Origin: a candidate division NC10 bacterium CSP1-5
GTDB taxonomy: Bacteria; Methylomirabilota; Methylomirabilia; Methylomirabilales; CSP1-5
Length of the DNA: 64,000 nucleotides
Direction: 5' to 3'
Assembly: GCA_001443495.1 (NCBI GenBank)
Contig: LDXR01000002.1
Coordinates: 253,306-317,305 of the forward strand
Shown: one piece after another, positions 50,400 to 60,245 of the stretch
Layout of the letters: each line of letters starts with the position of its first letter
How positions within the stretch are numbered: the stretch's first letter is position 1
Notes under the pieces: generated by a model
Told to the model about the DNA's origin: nothing
Seen by the model: the letters and a program-made list of their open reading frames with translations, nothing else
Database searches by the model: none
Translations under genes and position numbers: made by a program

Positions 50400-52481
50400 A
50401 TGGCGACGGCAAAGGAGCTGCTGTTCGAGATCGGGACCGAGGAGATCCCCTCGGTCTATATGCCGGACGCCCTCCGGGACCTGGGCGGCGTGACAGAGCG
50501 CGTCCTACGGGAGGCCCGGCTCGGCTTCAAGCGGATGCGAACGCTCGGAACTCCGCGGCGCCTGACCCTGTGTGTGGAGGACCTGGCGGATAAGCAGACG
50601 GACGAGGTGCGCGAGGTGATCGGGCCACCCAAGGGAGTGGCGTTCGACAAGGCCGGGAGGCCGACCGCCGCCGCGCTCGGGTTTGCCCGGGCCCAGGGCA
50701 TTGCCATGGAGAAGTTGAAGATCAAGGTCACCGATCGGGGAGAGTACGTGGTGGCGGTCAAAAAGACCGAAGGGGCGAAGACGGTCCAGGTCCTCCCGTC
50801 GCTCTTGCCCAGGATCGTCACCTCGCTCGCCTTCCCGAAGAGCATGCGCTGGGGTGATCGGAGCATGCGGTTCGTCCGGCCCATCCGGTGGCTTCTCGCC
50901 ATCTACGGCGGCAAGGCGGTGGCGTTCGAGATCGAAGGGATCAGGAGCGGTGCACGGACGTATGGACATCGGTTCCTGGCCCCGAAACCGATCGTGGTGC
51001 GCGGCTTCAAGGACTATCTGGCCAAGCTGGAAAGGGCGTTCGTCGTCGTGGACCAGGAGAAGCGACGAGAGCAGGTGAGACGCCTCGTCGAGCAAGCCGC
51101 CCGACAGGTGGGCGGTCAGGCCGTGATCGAGCCGGACCTCTTGGAACAGGTGATCCACCTGGTGGAGTATCCGAACCTGGTGCGGGGTGCGTTTCCAGAG
51201 CATTACCTCAGTCTGCCAAAGGAGCTGATCATCACCCCGATGCGGAAGCACCAGCGGTACTTCCCGGTGGTGGACAAACAAGGGAGACTCCTCCCGTACT
51301 TCGTCGCGATCTCCAACATGAAGGTCAAAGACATGGATGTGATCCGCCTGGGGAATGAACGGGTCCTGCGGGCCCGATTGGCGGATGCGGATTTCTATTT
51401 CAAAGAAGACCAGAAGAAGCTCCCGCTGGAAAAGCTGGTCCCCCGCCTGGGCCAGATCCTCTTCCAGGAGCGGCTCGGGACCGTGCTCGACAAGAGCCGA
51501 CGGATGGCGGAGCTCGCCGCCTTCATGGCCAAGGCGGTGGATCCGGGCCTTGAGGGGGCCGTGCGCCGAGCCTCCACCCTGTGCAAGGCGGACTTCGCGA
51601 GCGGCATGATCCGGGAGTTTACGGAACTGCAGGGCGTGATGGGCCGATACTACGCGGCAATGAGCGGGGAGAAGCCGGAGGTGGCAGCCGCCATCGAGGA
51701 ACACTACCTGCCGAGATATGCGGGGGATGCCCTTCCGAAGTCGAAGGGCGGTGCCCTGGTCGGGATCGCCGATCGGATGGACAGTATCGCCGGCTGCTTC
51801 GGGATCGGGATGATCCCGACCGGTTCTGAGGACCCCTACGCCTTGCGCCGGGCGGCCCTCGGGCTCATCCTGATCCTGGCAGGACAGGAGCTCTCTGTCT
51901 CCCTCTCGGCCCTGACGCAGAAGGCCCTGGAACTGCTCAAGGACCGCATCACCCGGCCGCAGGCGGACGCCTTGAGCGACATCCAGGGATTTCTCCGGGG
52001 CCGGTCTGAGGGGATCATGATCGATCGGGGCATTCCGGCCGATGTGGCCGCTGCGGTGCTTCAGACCGGTTTTGACGATATCCCCCGGGCCTTCCGGCGC
52101 GCCCAGGCCTTGGCCAAGGCCAAGCAGGACCCTGGCTTTGCCTCGATGATGGTGGCCTTCAAGCGGGTCGCCAATATCCTTCCCCCCGACTTTGCCGCCA
52201 GGGTCGAGGAACCCCGGTTGCGGGAAGAGGCGGAAAAGGCGCTGTGGCGTGAGGTCAAGGCCCTGCAGGGAGAAGTGGCTCGCCTGACGGACCGGGGGGA
52301 GTACGAAGCCGCGCTCAAGCGAATTGCCACGCTTCGGCCGGTCGTGGATCGGTTCTTCACTGATGTCTTGGTGATGGCTAAAGACGCCTCGATCAGGGAG
52401 AATCGCCTGGCCCTCCTGGCCGAGACGGCCAGCCTTTTCAGTCGGATCGCGGACTTTCGCCAGATCGCTGCTTCCACCTAG
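50400..52481 (+). CDS. glyS: Glycine--tRNA ligase beta subunit
   Basis: 'LLFEIGTEEIPSVYMPDALRDL..SMRWGDRSMRFVRPIRWLLAIYGG..YLSLPKELIITPMRKHQRYFPVVD'. Confidence 0.97.
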   Translation: MATAKELLFEIGTEEIPSVYMPDALRDLGGVTERVLREARLGFKRMRTLGTPRRLTLCVEDLADKQTDEVREVIGPPKGVAFDKAGRPTAAALGFARAQGIAMEKLKIKVTDRGEYVVAVKKTEGAKTVQVLPSLLPRIVTSLAFPKSMRWGDRSMRFVRPIRWLLAIYGGKAVAFEIEGIRSGARTYGHRFLAPKPIVVRGFKDYLAKLERAFVVVDQEKRREQVRRLVEQAARQVGGQAVIEPDLLEQVIHLVEYPNLVRGAFPEHYLSLPKELIITPMRKHQRYFPVVDKQGRLLPYFVAISNMKVKDMDVIRLGNERVLRARLADADFYFKEDQKKLPLEKLVPRLGQILFQERLGTVLDKSRRMAELAAFMAKAVDPGLEGAVRRASTLCKADFASGMIREFTELQGVMGRYYAAMSGEKPEVAAAIEEHYLPRYAGDALPKSKGGALVGIADRMDSIAGCFGIGMIPTGSEDPYALRRAALGLILILAGQELSVSLSALTQKALELLKDRITRPQADALSDIQGFLRGRSEGIMIDRGIPADVAAAVLQTGFDDIPRAFRRAQALAKAKQDPGFASMMVAFKRVANILPPDFAARVEEPRLREEAEKALWREVKALQGEVARLTDRGEYEAALKRIATLRPVVDRFFTDVLVMAKDASIRENRLALLAETASLFSRIADFRQIAAST

Positions 52482-52633
52482 GGGGGAGCGCTTGACCCCC
52501 AAACGGGCGGGGTTCAGCGCAAGGGGGGGGTGGCAAGTTCCTTGCAAGGTGTCTCGAGGAAGGGATTGTGGAAAAAGTGCCAGATCACGAGGCTCGGGAA
52601 GCATAGGGTAACATAAGGTAAAAGGAGAGAAAA

Positions 52634-52927
52634 ATGGCCAAGCGGTTCCTGACACTCCTCATCATAGCCAGTCTACTGGGCGGGACTTCGGGGCTGGCAG
52701 CGGCGGGGCAACGCGATTTCGAGACGCGGGGCACCATCGACTACCTGCCGCGGGTCGTCGTGTTCGCGATCCATCCCGTGGGGGTCCTGCTGAACACCTT
52801 TATTCTTAGGCCGATCGGCTACGTTGCCTGCTCTGTCCCGGAGCTGACCGGCTGCGGGCCGGACGAGCAGCGCGCCCTGGGCATGGAGGGGACGTATCAA
52901 GACATCCCATCGGAGCCGACCCAGTAA
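52634..52927 (+). CDS. Small exported hypothetical protein
   Basis: Signal peptide 'MAKRFLTLLIIASLLGGTSGLAAAG'; RBS aaggagag. Confidence 0.6.
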   Translation: MAKRFLTLLIIASLLGGTSGLAAAGQRDFETRGTIDYLPRVVVFAIHPVGVLLNTFILRPIGYVACSVPELTGCGPDEQRALGMEGTYQDIPSEPTQ

Positions 52928-53215
52928 GGGGGTAGGCTGATCCGACCCGCACGACTGGCTCGACGGCCAGCGTGCCTGGCGGTCGGTTACCCTTTCGCTC
53001 GTCCCGTGCGACCAGGGATCGGGACCAGATCGTGTGGCCTTTGACGGGCCGACGCCCGATCCTCACACACCCTGCTCCGCGTTGGCCGAGGCGCCAGCCC
53101 GGAAGAGTCGCGTGACGCCCAGCGGCGGATGGTGGCCCCCGCATCACCCGACACGACCTCCTGTCTGGGTGAGAGGCATCTTCCGCAACCCGCAAATCCC
53201 CTGTCACAGAAAGGC

Positions 53216-53244
53216 TTGACACACTGAGGGGGTGGGGATAATAT
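53216..53244 (+). promoter_or_regulatory. Near-consensus sigma70 promoter TTGACA-17-TAATAT for thrC
   Basis: Direct reading, about 40 nt upstream of the start codon. Confidence 0.7.
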
Positions 53245-53283
53245 CGCCCCCCAAGTCATGCCATTCCCGCAGCTGAAAGACTC

Positions 53284-55137
53284 ATGAAGAGCCAGGCCAG
53301 AAAATCGGGTTCCCGCTTCTACGAGCTCTACTGCATCGCCTGCGGCAGACGGGTTCGCGAGGAGGAGTCGACCACCCGCTGCCCGAGCTGCCGAAGCCCC
53401 CTGGACGTTCGGTTCGACTACGACTACATCCACTCCCGGCTCAACCGGTACTCCCTCAGAAATTCCCCCATCAAGGCGATGAAGTATCTCGATTTCTATC
53501 CCATCGAGAACCTGAATCTGGTGGTATCGCTGGATGAAGGGGGGACGCCGCTCTACCGCTGCCGGAGGCTGGGAGAGACAACCGGCTTTTCTCGCCTCTA
53601 CATCAAGAACGAGGGCGCCAATCCGACGGGGGTCTTCAAGGACCGCGGGAGCATGGTGGAGCTCTCGAAGGCCAAGGAGCACGGCGCGAAGGCGATCTGT
53701 GTGGCGTCCACCGGGAACATGGCCGCCTCCGTCGCCGCGTATGCCTCCATCGCTATGTTGCCCTGCTATGTGCTGGTGCCCGAGGGAACCGCCATCGGGA
53801 AGATGGCGCAGGCCTTGAGCTATGGGGCGCGGCTTCTCCAGATCCGGGGGACGTACAATGACGCCTTTCGTCTCACCGAGGAGATGAGTGAGCGGTACCA
53901 TTTCTACCTGGCCGGGGACTACGCCTTTCGCGTCGAAGGACAGAAGTCCCAGGCCTTCGAGATCATCGAGCAGCTTGACTGGCAGGTCCCGGCGGTCGTG
54001 ATTGTTCCCATGGGTTTTGGGACCAACATCGCCGCCCTCTGGAAGGGGTTCAAGGAGTTTTACGACATGGGGCTGACCGACCGCCTCCCTCGCCTGATCG
54101 GGGTTCAGCCCGAAGGCTGCAGCCCCATCGTCGCCGCGTTCAACCAGGGGCAGGAGAAGATTACGCCGGTGGAGCGGCCCGACACCATCTGCTCCGCGGT
54201 GGCGGCGGGGGACCCCCTGGATGGGCCCAAGGCGTTGCGCGCCATCCGGGAGTCGGGGGGGTGTGCGCTCAGCATGAGCGACGGAGAGATCCTCGAAGCC
54301 CAACAGTTGCTGGCCCGGCTCGAATCGATCTTCGTCGAGCCGGCGGGTGCCCTCCCCATCGCCGCTTTGCAGCCCTTGCTCGCGACCGCACGGGTACAGG
54401 CGGACGAAGTGGTCGTCTGTCTTGCTACCGGCAACGGCCTCAAGGACCCCCGGTCGGCGCTCAGGGTCCTCCCGTCGCCGGCAGCCATTGAGCCCTCCAT
54501 TCAGGAGGTGGACAAGTTCCTCAAGCTCAAGCTCTACGAGATCCGGGCCGCCGGGGCCAAGAACGGCGACCGGAACCTCTTTACCGAGGTCCCCTCGAAA
54601 GGGGCGCTGTCCGAGCTGGTCAACACGGAGTTCGGCATCCGCCTCACCCCCGACTACGCCCAGCGGGCCCTGGGCCTCGTGGAGGATTTCGTCAACAAGG
54701 GAAAGCCGGTCACCAAGGCGGATCTCCAGTACATCCTGGAGACCACGCTCAAGCGTGCATCCGGCGAGGGGGTCCTCAAGGTGGAGGACTTCCAGGTCAC
54801 GACGACGCTCCACGGTCAGGCTCAGGCCAAGGTCTGGGTGAGCTTCGATGGGGAGCGGCTCGAATCGAGCGGAGCGGGGGTCGGGCCGGTCGATGCGGTG
54901 ATCAGCGCCCTCAAGGCAGCGGCCAGCAGCCGGGGGCGGATCTTCTTCGAGTTGATCGATTACCAGGTGGCGATCAACGCCCCAGGGACCGATGCCTCGG
55001 TGGAAACGACGCTGGTCCTGAAGGACGCCAAGGGGAACCGGATCGTTGCCACTGGGACCTCTCCCGATATCATCGTGGCCTCAGTCCAGGCCTTCGTGGA
55101 CGGCTACAACCTCCTGTGGGCCCGCCAGCAATCCTAG
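53284..55137 (+). CDS. thrC: Threonine synthase fused to C-terminal LeuA/CimA-type allosteric (dimer) domain
   Basis: Zn ribbon + PLP 'YIKNEGANPTGVFKDRGSMVELSKAKEHGA'; C-term 'GQAQAKVWVSFDGERLESSGAGVGPVDAVISALKAA..ELIDYQVAINAPGTDASVETTLVLKDAKGNRIVATGTSPDIIVASVQAFVDGYN'. Confidence 0.9.
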   Translation: MKSQARKSGSRFYELYCIACGRRVREEESTTRCPSCRSPLDVRFDYDYIHSRLNRYSLRNSPIKAMKYLDFYPIENLNLVVSLDEGGTPLYRCRRLGETTGFSRLYIKNEGANPTGVFKDRGSMVELSKAKEHGAKAICVASTGNMAASVAAYASIAMLPCYVLVPEGTAIGKMAQALSYGARLLQIRGTYNDAFRLTEEMSERYHFYLAGDYAFRVEGQKSQAFEIIEQLDWQVPAVVIVPMGFGTNIAALWKGFKEFYDMGLTDRLPRLIGVQPEGCSPIVAAFNQGQEKITPVERPDTICSAVAAGDPLDGPKALRAIRESGGCALSMSDGEILEAQQLLARLESIFVEPAGALPIAALQPLLATARVQADEVVVCLATGNGLKDPRSALRVLPSPAAIEPSIQEVDKFLKLKLYEIRAAGAKNGDRNLFTEVPSKGALSELVNTEFGIRLTPDYAQRALGLVEDFVNKGKPVTKADLQYILETTLKRASGEGVLKVEDFQVTTTLHGQAQAKVWVSFDGERLESSGAGVGPVDAVISALKAAASSRGRIFFELIDYQVAINAPGTDASVETTLVLKDAKGNRIVATGTSPDIIVASVQAFVDGYNLLWARQQS

Positions 55138-55204
55138 ATAGTACCATCGAGCAATGGAGCAATGGAGCGGTGGGACTCGTGGTCGCGGAGCCCTGCTCAA
55201 GGCG

Positions 55205-58200
55205 TCAAGCCCGGTCCCCCTCGGGGGGAGCAAAGCCGCGGCGGAGCGTGTTCTCGGTGATGGTCCTGGGTTCCATAAACTGCAGGAGATAGTCGGGCCC
55301 CCCGGCCTTTGAGCCGATCCCTGACATCTTGAACCCCCCAAAGGGCTGCCGGCCCACGATCGCCCCCGTGATCTTTCGGTTGATGTACAGGTTCCCCACC
55401 TGGAAGGCCGCCTTGGCCCGCTCGATGTGGGCGGGGCTCCGGGAGTAGAGGCCTCCGGTCAACGCGTACTCGGTCTCGTTGGCGATCTCGAGGGCCTCCT
55501 CGAATTCGGCGGCCCGGAACACCGCCAGGACAGGGCCAAAGATCTCTTCCCGGGCGATGGTCGCAGCACGGGGGACATCGGCAAAGACCGTCGGTCCCAC
55601 ATAGCAGCCGGTCTTCAGGTGTGAGACGTCGGTGTCCAGGACAAGCCTTGATTCTCTCCGGCCCTGTTCGACGTAGCGGAGGACCTTGCGGTAGGCCTCC
55701 TCGTCAATCAACGGGCCGACGACCGTTCCCGGATCCTCGGGTGGGCCGACCTTGAGGCTGGCGGCCGCCTGCACGAGGCGCGTGAGGAAGGCGTCGTGTG
55801 CCGATCCCACCACGATGACCCGTGAGCAGGCCGAGCACTTCTGGCCGGCGTAGCCGAAGGCCGAGGCCACGACGCCACGGACGGCCTCATCGAGGTCGGC
55901 GTCCTCATCGACGATAATGGCGTTCTTGCCCCCCATCTCGGCGATCACCCGTTTCGGACCCCGCTGATCCTTTCTCGTCTGAGCGGCCAGCTCATAGATC
56001 CGGAGCCCCACCCCCCGTGAGCCTGTAAACGCAACCAGATCAACGAGGGAACTCGTGACCAGGTATTCCCCCACCTCTTCCCCCAGACCCGGCAGATAAT
56101 TTACCACCCCGGCGGGGAACCCGGCTTCTTGGAAGATCGTCATGAGATGCCACGCCATGACGGGGGACTGTTCGGCCGGTTTCATGATGGCCGCATTGCC
56201 GGTGACGAGCGCGGCGGAGGTCATGCCGGTCAGGATGGCCAATGGGAAGTTCCAGGGCGCGATGATCACGGCGACGCCCCGAGGCTGGTACAGGTATTCG
56301 TTCACCTCCCCCGGCGCTTCTCCCAAGCGCTGCACCTTTCCGAGCCGCAACATCTCGCGCCCGTAATATTCGAGGTAGTCAATCGACTCGGCCACGTCGG
56401 CGTCCGCCTCTCGCCAGGGCTTCCCCACCTCGGTGACCTCCCACGCCGCCAGCTCGACCCTTCTCCGTCGCATGAGCGCCGCGGCCTGAAATAAGAGATC
56501 GGCCCGGGTTCGGGGCGATGTGGAGGCCCATCCGCGAAATGCCATCCTGGCAGCGTCCAGGGCTTGCTCCGCGGTGTGGAGATCGGCGAGGGCCGTCCGC
56601 CCGACGATCTCCTCGGGACGCGCGGGGTTCCGTGAGACTAGGTCTCGGGTGGTCCGGACTTCTTCGCCGCCGATGATCAACGGGTGGAAGTGGTCGAACT
56701 GGCTCCGGACAGCGCTGAGGGCCTCGGGCATGCCTCTGCGATGTTCCTCGTGAGTGAAGTCGAGCTCCGGCTCGTTGCGGAACGGGGTCGGCTCGGCGTG
56801 TGTCACCCCGATGGGTGCCGCGGGCACCTCGCCTGATACCGGGACCGGCCCGGGCGGTTTCAGTAAGTCCTCTGGAGACCAGTACTCGGCGAAGCTGTGT
56901 CTTAGGAAGGATTCATTGGAGGTGTTCTCGAGGAGCCGCCGGATGAGATATCCCATCCCCGGAATCAGCTCTCCGAGGGGAGTGTACACGCGAACCCGCT
57001 GCTCCAGGCGAACCAGGGCGTCTTTGATCGGGTCCCCCATGCCGTACAGCATCTGGAACTCCAGGGACTCCCCGGGTACCTTCAGGCGCCGGGCCCAGGC
57101 CAGGGCAGCCGCGATGGAACGGATGTTGTGGCTTCCGATCGCGGGACGGAGCAGCTCGCAGTGCTCGAGGAGAACGCGGGTGAGCTTCTCGAAGTTGAGG
57201 TCCGTTTGCCACTTCTCCATGAAGACCGGCACCGCCCATCCCTGTTGCCGGGCGATGACCACCTCGTAATCCCAGTAGGCCCCCTTGACGAGGCGAACGC
57301 CGATCGAGGCGCGGCGCCGCTCGACCCATGTCAGGAGATCGTGAAGATCCTGCTCCGCGTCCTTGAGATACGCCTGGAGTACGACCCCGACGTCCTCGTG
57401 GCCCCGAAACTCCTCTTCGTCCAAGAGTGCCTTGACAGTTCTGAGGGTGAGGTCTTTGAACTCGTAGTGCTCCATATCGACGGTCACAAAGGCCTCCACC
57501 TCTCGCGCCCGCCGCAGGATGGATCGAAGACGAGCCTTGACAGCCTCGACGCTCCCCTCTTGATCGAGGGGGTTCAACTGAGAGTAGAGGGAGCTGAGCT
57601 TGAGCGAGACATTCACGGAGGGGAGTGGCCCCCGGTGGTCCCGGTCGAGAAGGGGTGAGGGCTCCCACTGTCTCGCGTGAGGGGTGAGCGCGTCCAGAAT
57701 GGTGAACACTCGCCGCTGGTACGCCTCTGCCTCCTCCTCGCTGACCGTGGCCTCGCCCAGCAGATCGAGGGTGAAGCCCATCTGCCGGCGCCTGAGGGCC
57801 TGGACGACCCGAAGGGCCTCCTCGATGGTGGCGCCGGCGATGAATCGCCGCGCCAGGCGGCGGGCGGCGTGACGGACCGCGAGGGCCAATGCCCGGGCTG
57901 CCAGGTCCCGGCGCGAGGCGACCCGGAGGCCCCAGCGAATGAGCCCCGGAAGGGCCTTCTCGTGGGGGGCGAGATACTCCGAGAGATGGTGGACGACCTG
58001 CTCGCTCGTCGTCAAGGTGGGCAGGACGTCGATGAAGCGGAACAGACCGACTTTCAAGGACTCATCCCGCATGGCCCATGTGAGGAGTCGCTCGTCCCAT
58101 CCGTCTCGAGACAGGATCGAGGGGGACGTGTCCTGTAGGTGCGCAAAGATCTGCCGGCCGATCTCTTGGGTATCCCGCTCGACCTGCTGCCGGACCTTCT

Positions 58201-58213
58201 CGGGGACTTCCAT
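55205..58213 (-). CDS. putA: Bifunctional proline dehydrogenase/L-glutamate gamma-semialdehyde dehydrogenase
   Basis: PRODH 'IGVRLVKGAYWDYEV', ALDH 'IIAPWNFPLAILTGMTSAALVTGNAAIMKPAEQSPV..FGYAGQKCSACSR'; ATG 58213. Confidence 0.96.
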   Translation of the reverse strand: MEVPEKVRQQVERDTQEIGRQIFAHLQDTSPSILSRDGWDERLLTWAMRDESLKVGLFRFIDVLPTLTTSEQVVHHLSEYLAPHEKALPGLIRWGLRVASRRDLAARALALAVRHAARRLARRFIAGATIEEALRVVQALRRRQMGFTLDLLGEATVSEEEAEAYQRRVFTILDALTPHARQWEPSPLLDRDHRGPLPSVNVSLKLSSLYSQLNPLDQEGSVEAVKARLRSILRRAREVEAFVTVDMEHYEFKDLTLRTVKALLDEEEFRGHEDVGVVLQAYLKDAEQDLHDLLTWVERRRASIGVRLVKGAYWDYEVVIARQQGWAVPVFMEKWQTDLNFEKLTRVLLEHCELLRPAIGSHNIRSIAAALAWARRLKVPGESLEFQMLYGMGDPIKDALVRLEQRVRVYTPLGELIPGMGYLIRRLLENTSNESFLRHSFAEYWSPEDLLKPPGPVPVSGEVPAAPIGVTHAEPTPFRNEPELDFTHEEHRRGMPEALSAVRSQFDHFHPLIIGGEEVRTTRDLVSRNPARPEEIVGRTALADLHTAEQALDAARMAFRGWASTSPRTRADLLFQAAALMRRRRVELAAWEVTEVGKPWREADADVAESIDYLEYYGREMLRLGKVQRLGEAPGEVNEYLYQPRGVAVIIAPWNFPLAILTGMTSAALVTGNAAIMKPAEQSPVMAWHLMTIFQEAGFPAGVVNYLPGLGEEVGEYLVTSSLVDLVAFTGSRGVGLRIYELAAQTRKDQRGPKRVIAEMGGKNAIIVDEDADLDEAVRGVVASAFGYAGQKCSACSRVIVVGSAHDAFLTRLVQAAASLKVGPPEDPGTVVGPLIDEEAYRKVLRYVEQGRRESRLVLDTDVSHLKTGCYVGPTVFADVPRAATIAREEIFGPVLAVFRAAEFEEALEIANETEYALTGGLYSRSPAHIERAKAAFQVGNLYINRKITGAIVGRQPFGGFKMSGIGSKAGGPDYLLQFMEPRTITENTLRRGFAPPEGDRA

Positions 58214-58428
58214 CCCTGGCTCCCTGAAGGGGTTGCTGCTCACTACGATTATAGGCGGAGACGGGTGCGGTTCCAAACCGTGCTCATGCCTCTGCCTCGT
58301 CCCGTCTGGCTGCAATGTTTGTTCCCCTGCTGCGTCGAGGACGAATACCGAGCGGGCGCCGTTCCTCCCGCGGGGTGGCTGTGCTACAGTGAAACGGACG
58401 TCATCACAGATGAGACAAGGAGGAGGCG

Positions 58429-59340
58429 GTGAAGATTGCGGTGATGGGGGCCGGGGCCGTGGGGGGGTACTTCGGGGCGCTCCTTCACAGGGGAGGGCTC
58501 GATGTGACCTTGATCGCGCGCGGTCGGCACCTGGAGGCCATCAAGGCGCACGGGCTTCGGATCAAAAGCACCCAGGGGGATCTGACTGTGCCGGCTAAAG
58601 CCGTCGGTGACCCGAGGGCGGTTGGCCCGGTGGATCTGATCCTCTTCTGCGTAAAGTCCTATGACACGGAATCGGCCGCGCGTCAGTGTCTGCCGATCGT
58701 TCAAGAAAGCACCGCCATCCTGTGCCTGCAGAACGGGGTCGACAACGAAGAGAAGATCGCGATGGTCGCCGGAGGCGAGAAGGTCCTCGGGGGAGTCGCC
58801 TACATCGGGGCCGGTGTCTCCGAGCCCGGGGTGGTCGTGCATACGGCTGAAGGCCGGATCGTCTTTGGAGAGATGCGCGGAGGAGTCAGCGAACGGGTGC
58901 GGCGCCTGGAGCAGATCTTTCGTGACGCCGGGTTCCCCGCAGAGGTCTCCTCCAACATCCAGGCGATCTTGTGGGGAAAGCTCTGCTGGAACGCCGCCTT
59001 TAACGCGTTAAACACACTCGTGGGGGGTGATGTCCGCGTTCTGGTGGAGCGGCCGGAGACTCGAACATTGGCCAGGCAGGCCATGGAGGAGGTTCGGGCC
59101 GTCGCCAACGCGAACAATGTCCCCCTCTCCGCAGACCTCGCCGAGCGACTTCTCACATGGACCGACACTGCGGCCGGGGCCATGAAGACCTCAACCCGGC
59201 AAGACCTGGAGGCGGGGAAGCGACTGGAGGTCGAGGCTTTAAACGGGGCAGTGGTCCGAAAAGGAGAAGCGGCAGGCGTTCCCACCCCCTTCAACTTTGC
59301 CCTCTATGCTCTCCTCAAGGCCATCGATCCGGGCGCCTGA
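58429..59340 (+). CDS. panE: 2-dehydropantoate 2-reductase
   Basis: 'MKIAVMGAGAVGGYFGALLHRGGLDVTLIARGRHLEAI..ILCLQNGVDNEEKIA..LWGKLCWNAAFNALNTLVGG'. Confidence 0.93.
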   Translation: MKIAVMGAGAVGGYFGALLHRGGLDVTLIARGRHLEAIKAHGLRIKSTQGDLTVPAKAVGDPRAVGPVDLILFCVKSYDTESAARQCLPIVQESTAILCLQNGVDNEEKIAMVAGGEKVLGGVAYIGAGVSEPGVVVHTAEGRIVFGEMRGGVSERVRRLEQIFRDAGFPAEVSSNIQAILWGKLCWNAAFNALNTLVGGDVRVLVERPETRTLARQAMEEVRAVANANNVPLSADLAERLLTWTDTAAGAMKTSTRQDLEAGKRLEVEALNGAVVRKGEAAGVPTPFNFALYALLKAIDPGA

Positions 59341-59407
59341 TACACGATCCCCCCATAGGTGGAAATAGGCCTTTTGGGCTGCCACGGGGGTTTCCTCTTT
59401 GAAGGCG

Positions 59408-59440
59408 AACGCCCGGGGAGCTTGTGCCACCCGGGCGTTG
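59408..59440. terminator. Hairpin between convergent genes
   Basis: AACGCCCGGG-N12-CCCGGGCGTT. Confidence 0.6.
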
Positions 59441-59471
59441 TCCTTGAATGAATCAATGAGGTGGTTACGGG

Positions 59472-59867
59472 CTAGCCCGCTCGGACCTTGACCCAGACCT
59501 CCCGAGTCCGAGGCCCATCAAACTCGCAGAGGAAGACCGACTGCCACGTTCCGAGGCAGAGCTTTCCCTTGTCGATCAGGACCGTCGCAGCGTTCCCCAC
59601 TAGTATCGCCTTCAGGTGGGCGTCCATGTTCCCATCGTTGTGCTCGTATTGGGCATCCCGAGGGAAGAGACGACGCAGGTGAGCCATGATATCCCGCCCG
59701 ACTGCCGAATCATCCCCTTCTTGCACAGCCACAGCTGCGGTCGTATGCGGGATATAGACATAACAGATCCCGTCGCCCATCCCTGACCCGTCCACCACCT
59801 TCTGCACCTCCGAGGTGATGTCGCAAAGCTCCTCTCGCTTCTGGGTCTTCACGGTGAGCTTCATCAT
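59472..59867 (-). CDS. YjbQ family secondary thiamine-phosphate synthase
   Basis: 'KREELCDITSEVQKVVDGSGMGDGICYVYIPHTTAAVAVQEGDD..HLKAILVGNAATVLIDKGKLCLGTWQSVFLCEFDGPRTREVWVKV'. Confidence 0.93.
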   Translation of the reverse strand: MMKLTVKTQKREELCDITSEVQKVVDGSGMGDGICYVYIPHTTAAVAVQEGDDSAVGRDIMAHLRRLFPRDAQYEHNDGNMDAHLKAILVGNAATVLIDKGKLCLGTWQSVFLCEFDGPRTREVWVKVRAG

Positions 59868-60079
59868 AGCTCGATCAACTCCACCCCGAGGTTTGCAAGG
59901 TCCACCACGGCCGCCGTCGCCCAGTCGCACTGAAGGCGCTCGAGGGGGGCCAGCGCGAACGGCGCAATAAAATCTCCTCCGTGGATGACGAAATCGACAC
60001 GCCGACGATTGAAGACTTCGACGGCACGATCTATGCGAGGCAAGTGATCGTGCGAATCTGCCATGAGGCCGATCTGCAT
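59864..60079 (-). pseudogene. YfcE/MJ0936-type metallophosphoesterase with internal in-frame deletion (N- and C-termini retained)
   Basis: N-term 'MQIGLMADSHDHLPRIDRAVEVFNRRRVDFVIHGGDFIAPFALAPLERLQCDW' joined directly to family C-term-like 'ATAAVVDLANLGVELIEL'. Confidence 0.65.
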
Positions 60080-60142
60080 GGGCGCCTCAGTAAGCGACAT
60101 GGATACCACACATTACCTTGCAGAGTCAAGGGACCGCCGATC

Positions 60143-60241
60143 TGTTCAGTTCAGAGTTCACGGTTCATGGTTCATGGCAAGATTGGGACTCTACCAGCAT
60201 GTGAATCCCAAACCATCAACCCTGAACTATGAACCCTGAAC
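60143..60241. repeat. Heptad-period inverted array (GTTCAYG)n
   Basis: gttca gttcaga gttcacg gttcatg gttcatg ... aaccatc aaccctg aactatg aaccctg aac. Confidence 0.8.
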
Positions 60242-60245
60242 GCGC

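Noticed and set aside
50505-52655. 716-aa minus-strand ORF
   Set aside because: Antisense shadow of glyS; low-complexity composition (HR/L/G/D rich) with no recognisable motifs, expected in high-GC DNA.
52987-54813. 608-aa minus-strand ORF
   Set aside because: Antisense to thrC, which has clear motifs, promoter and RBS; no recognisable domains in the shadow ORF.
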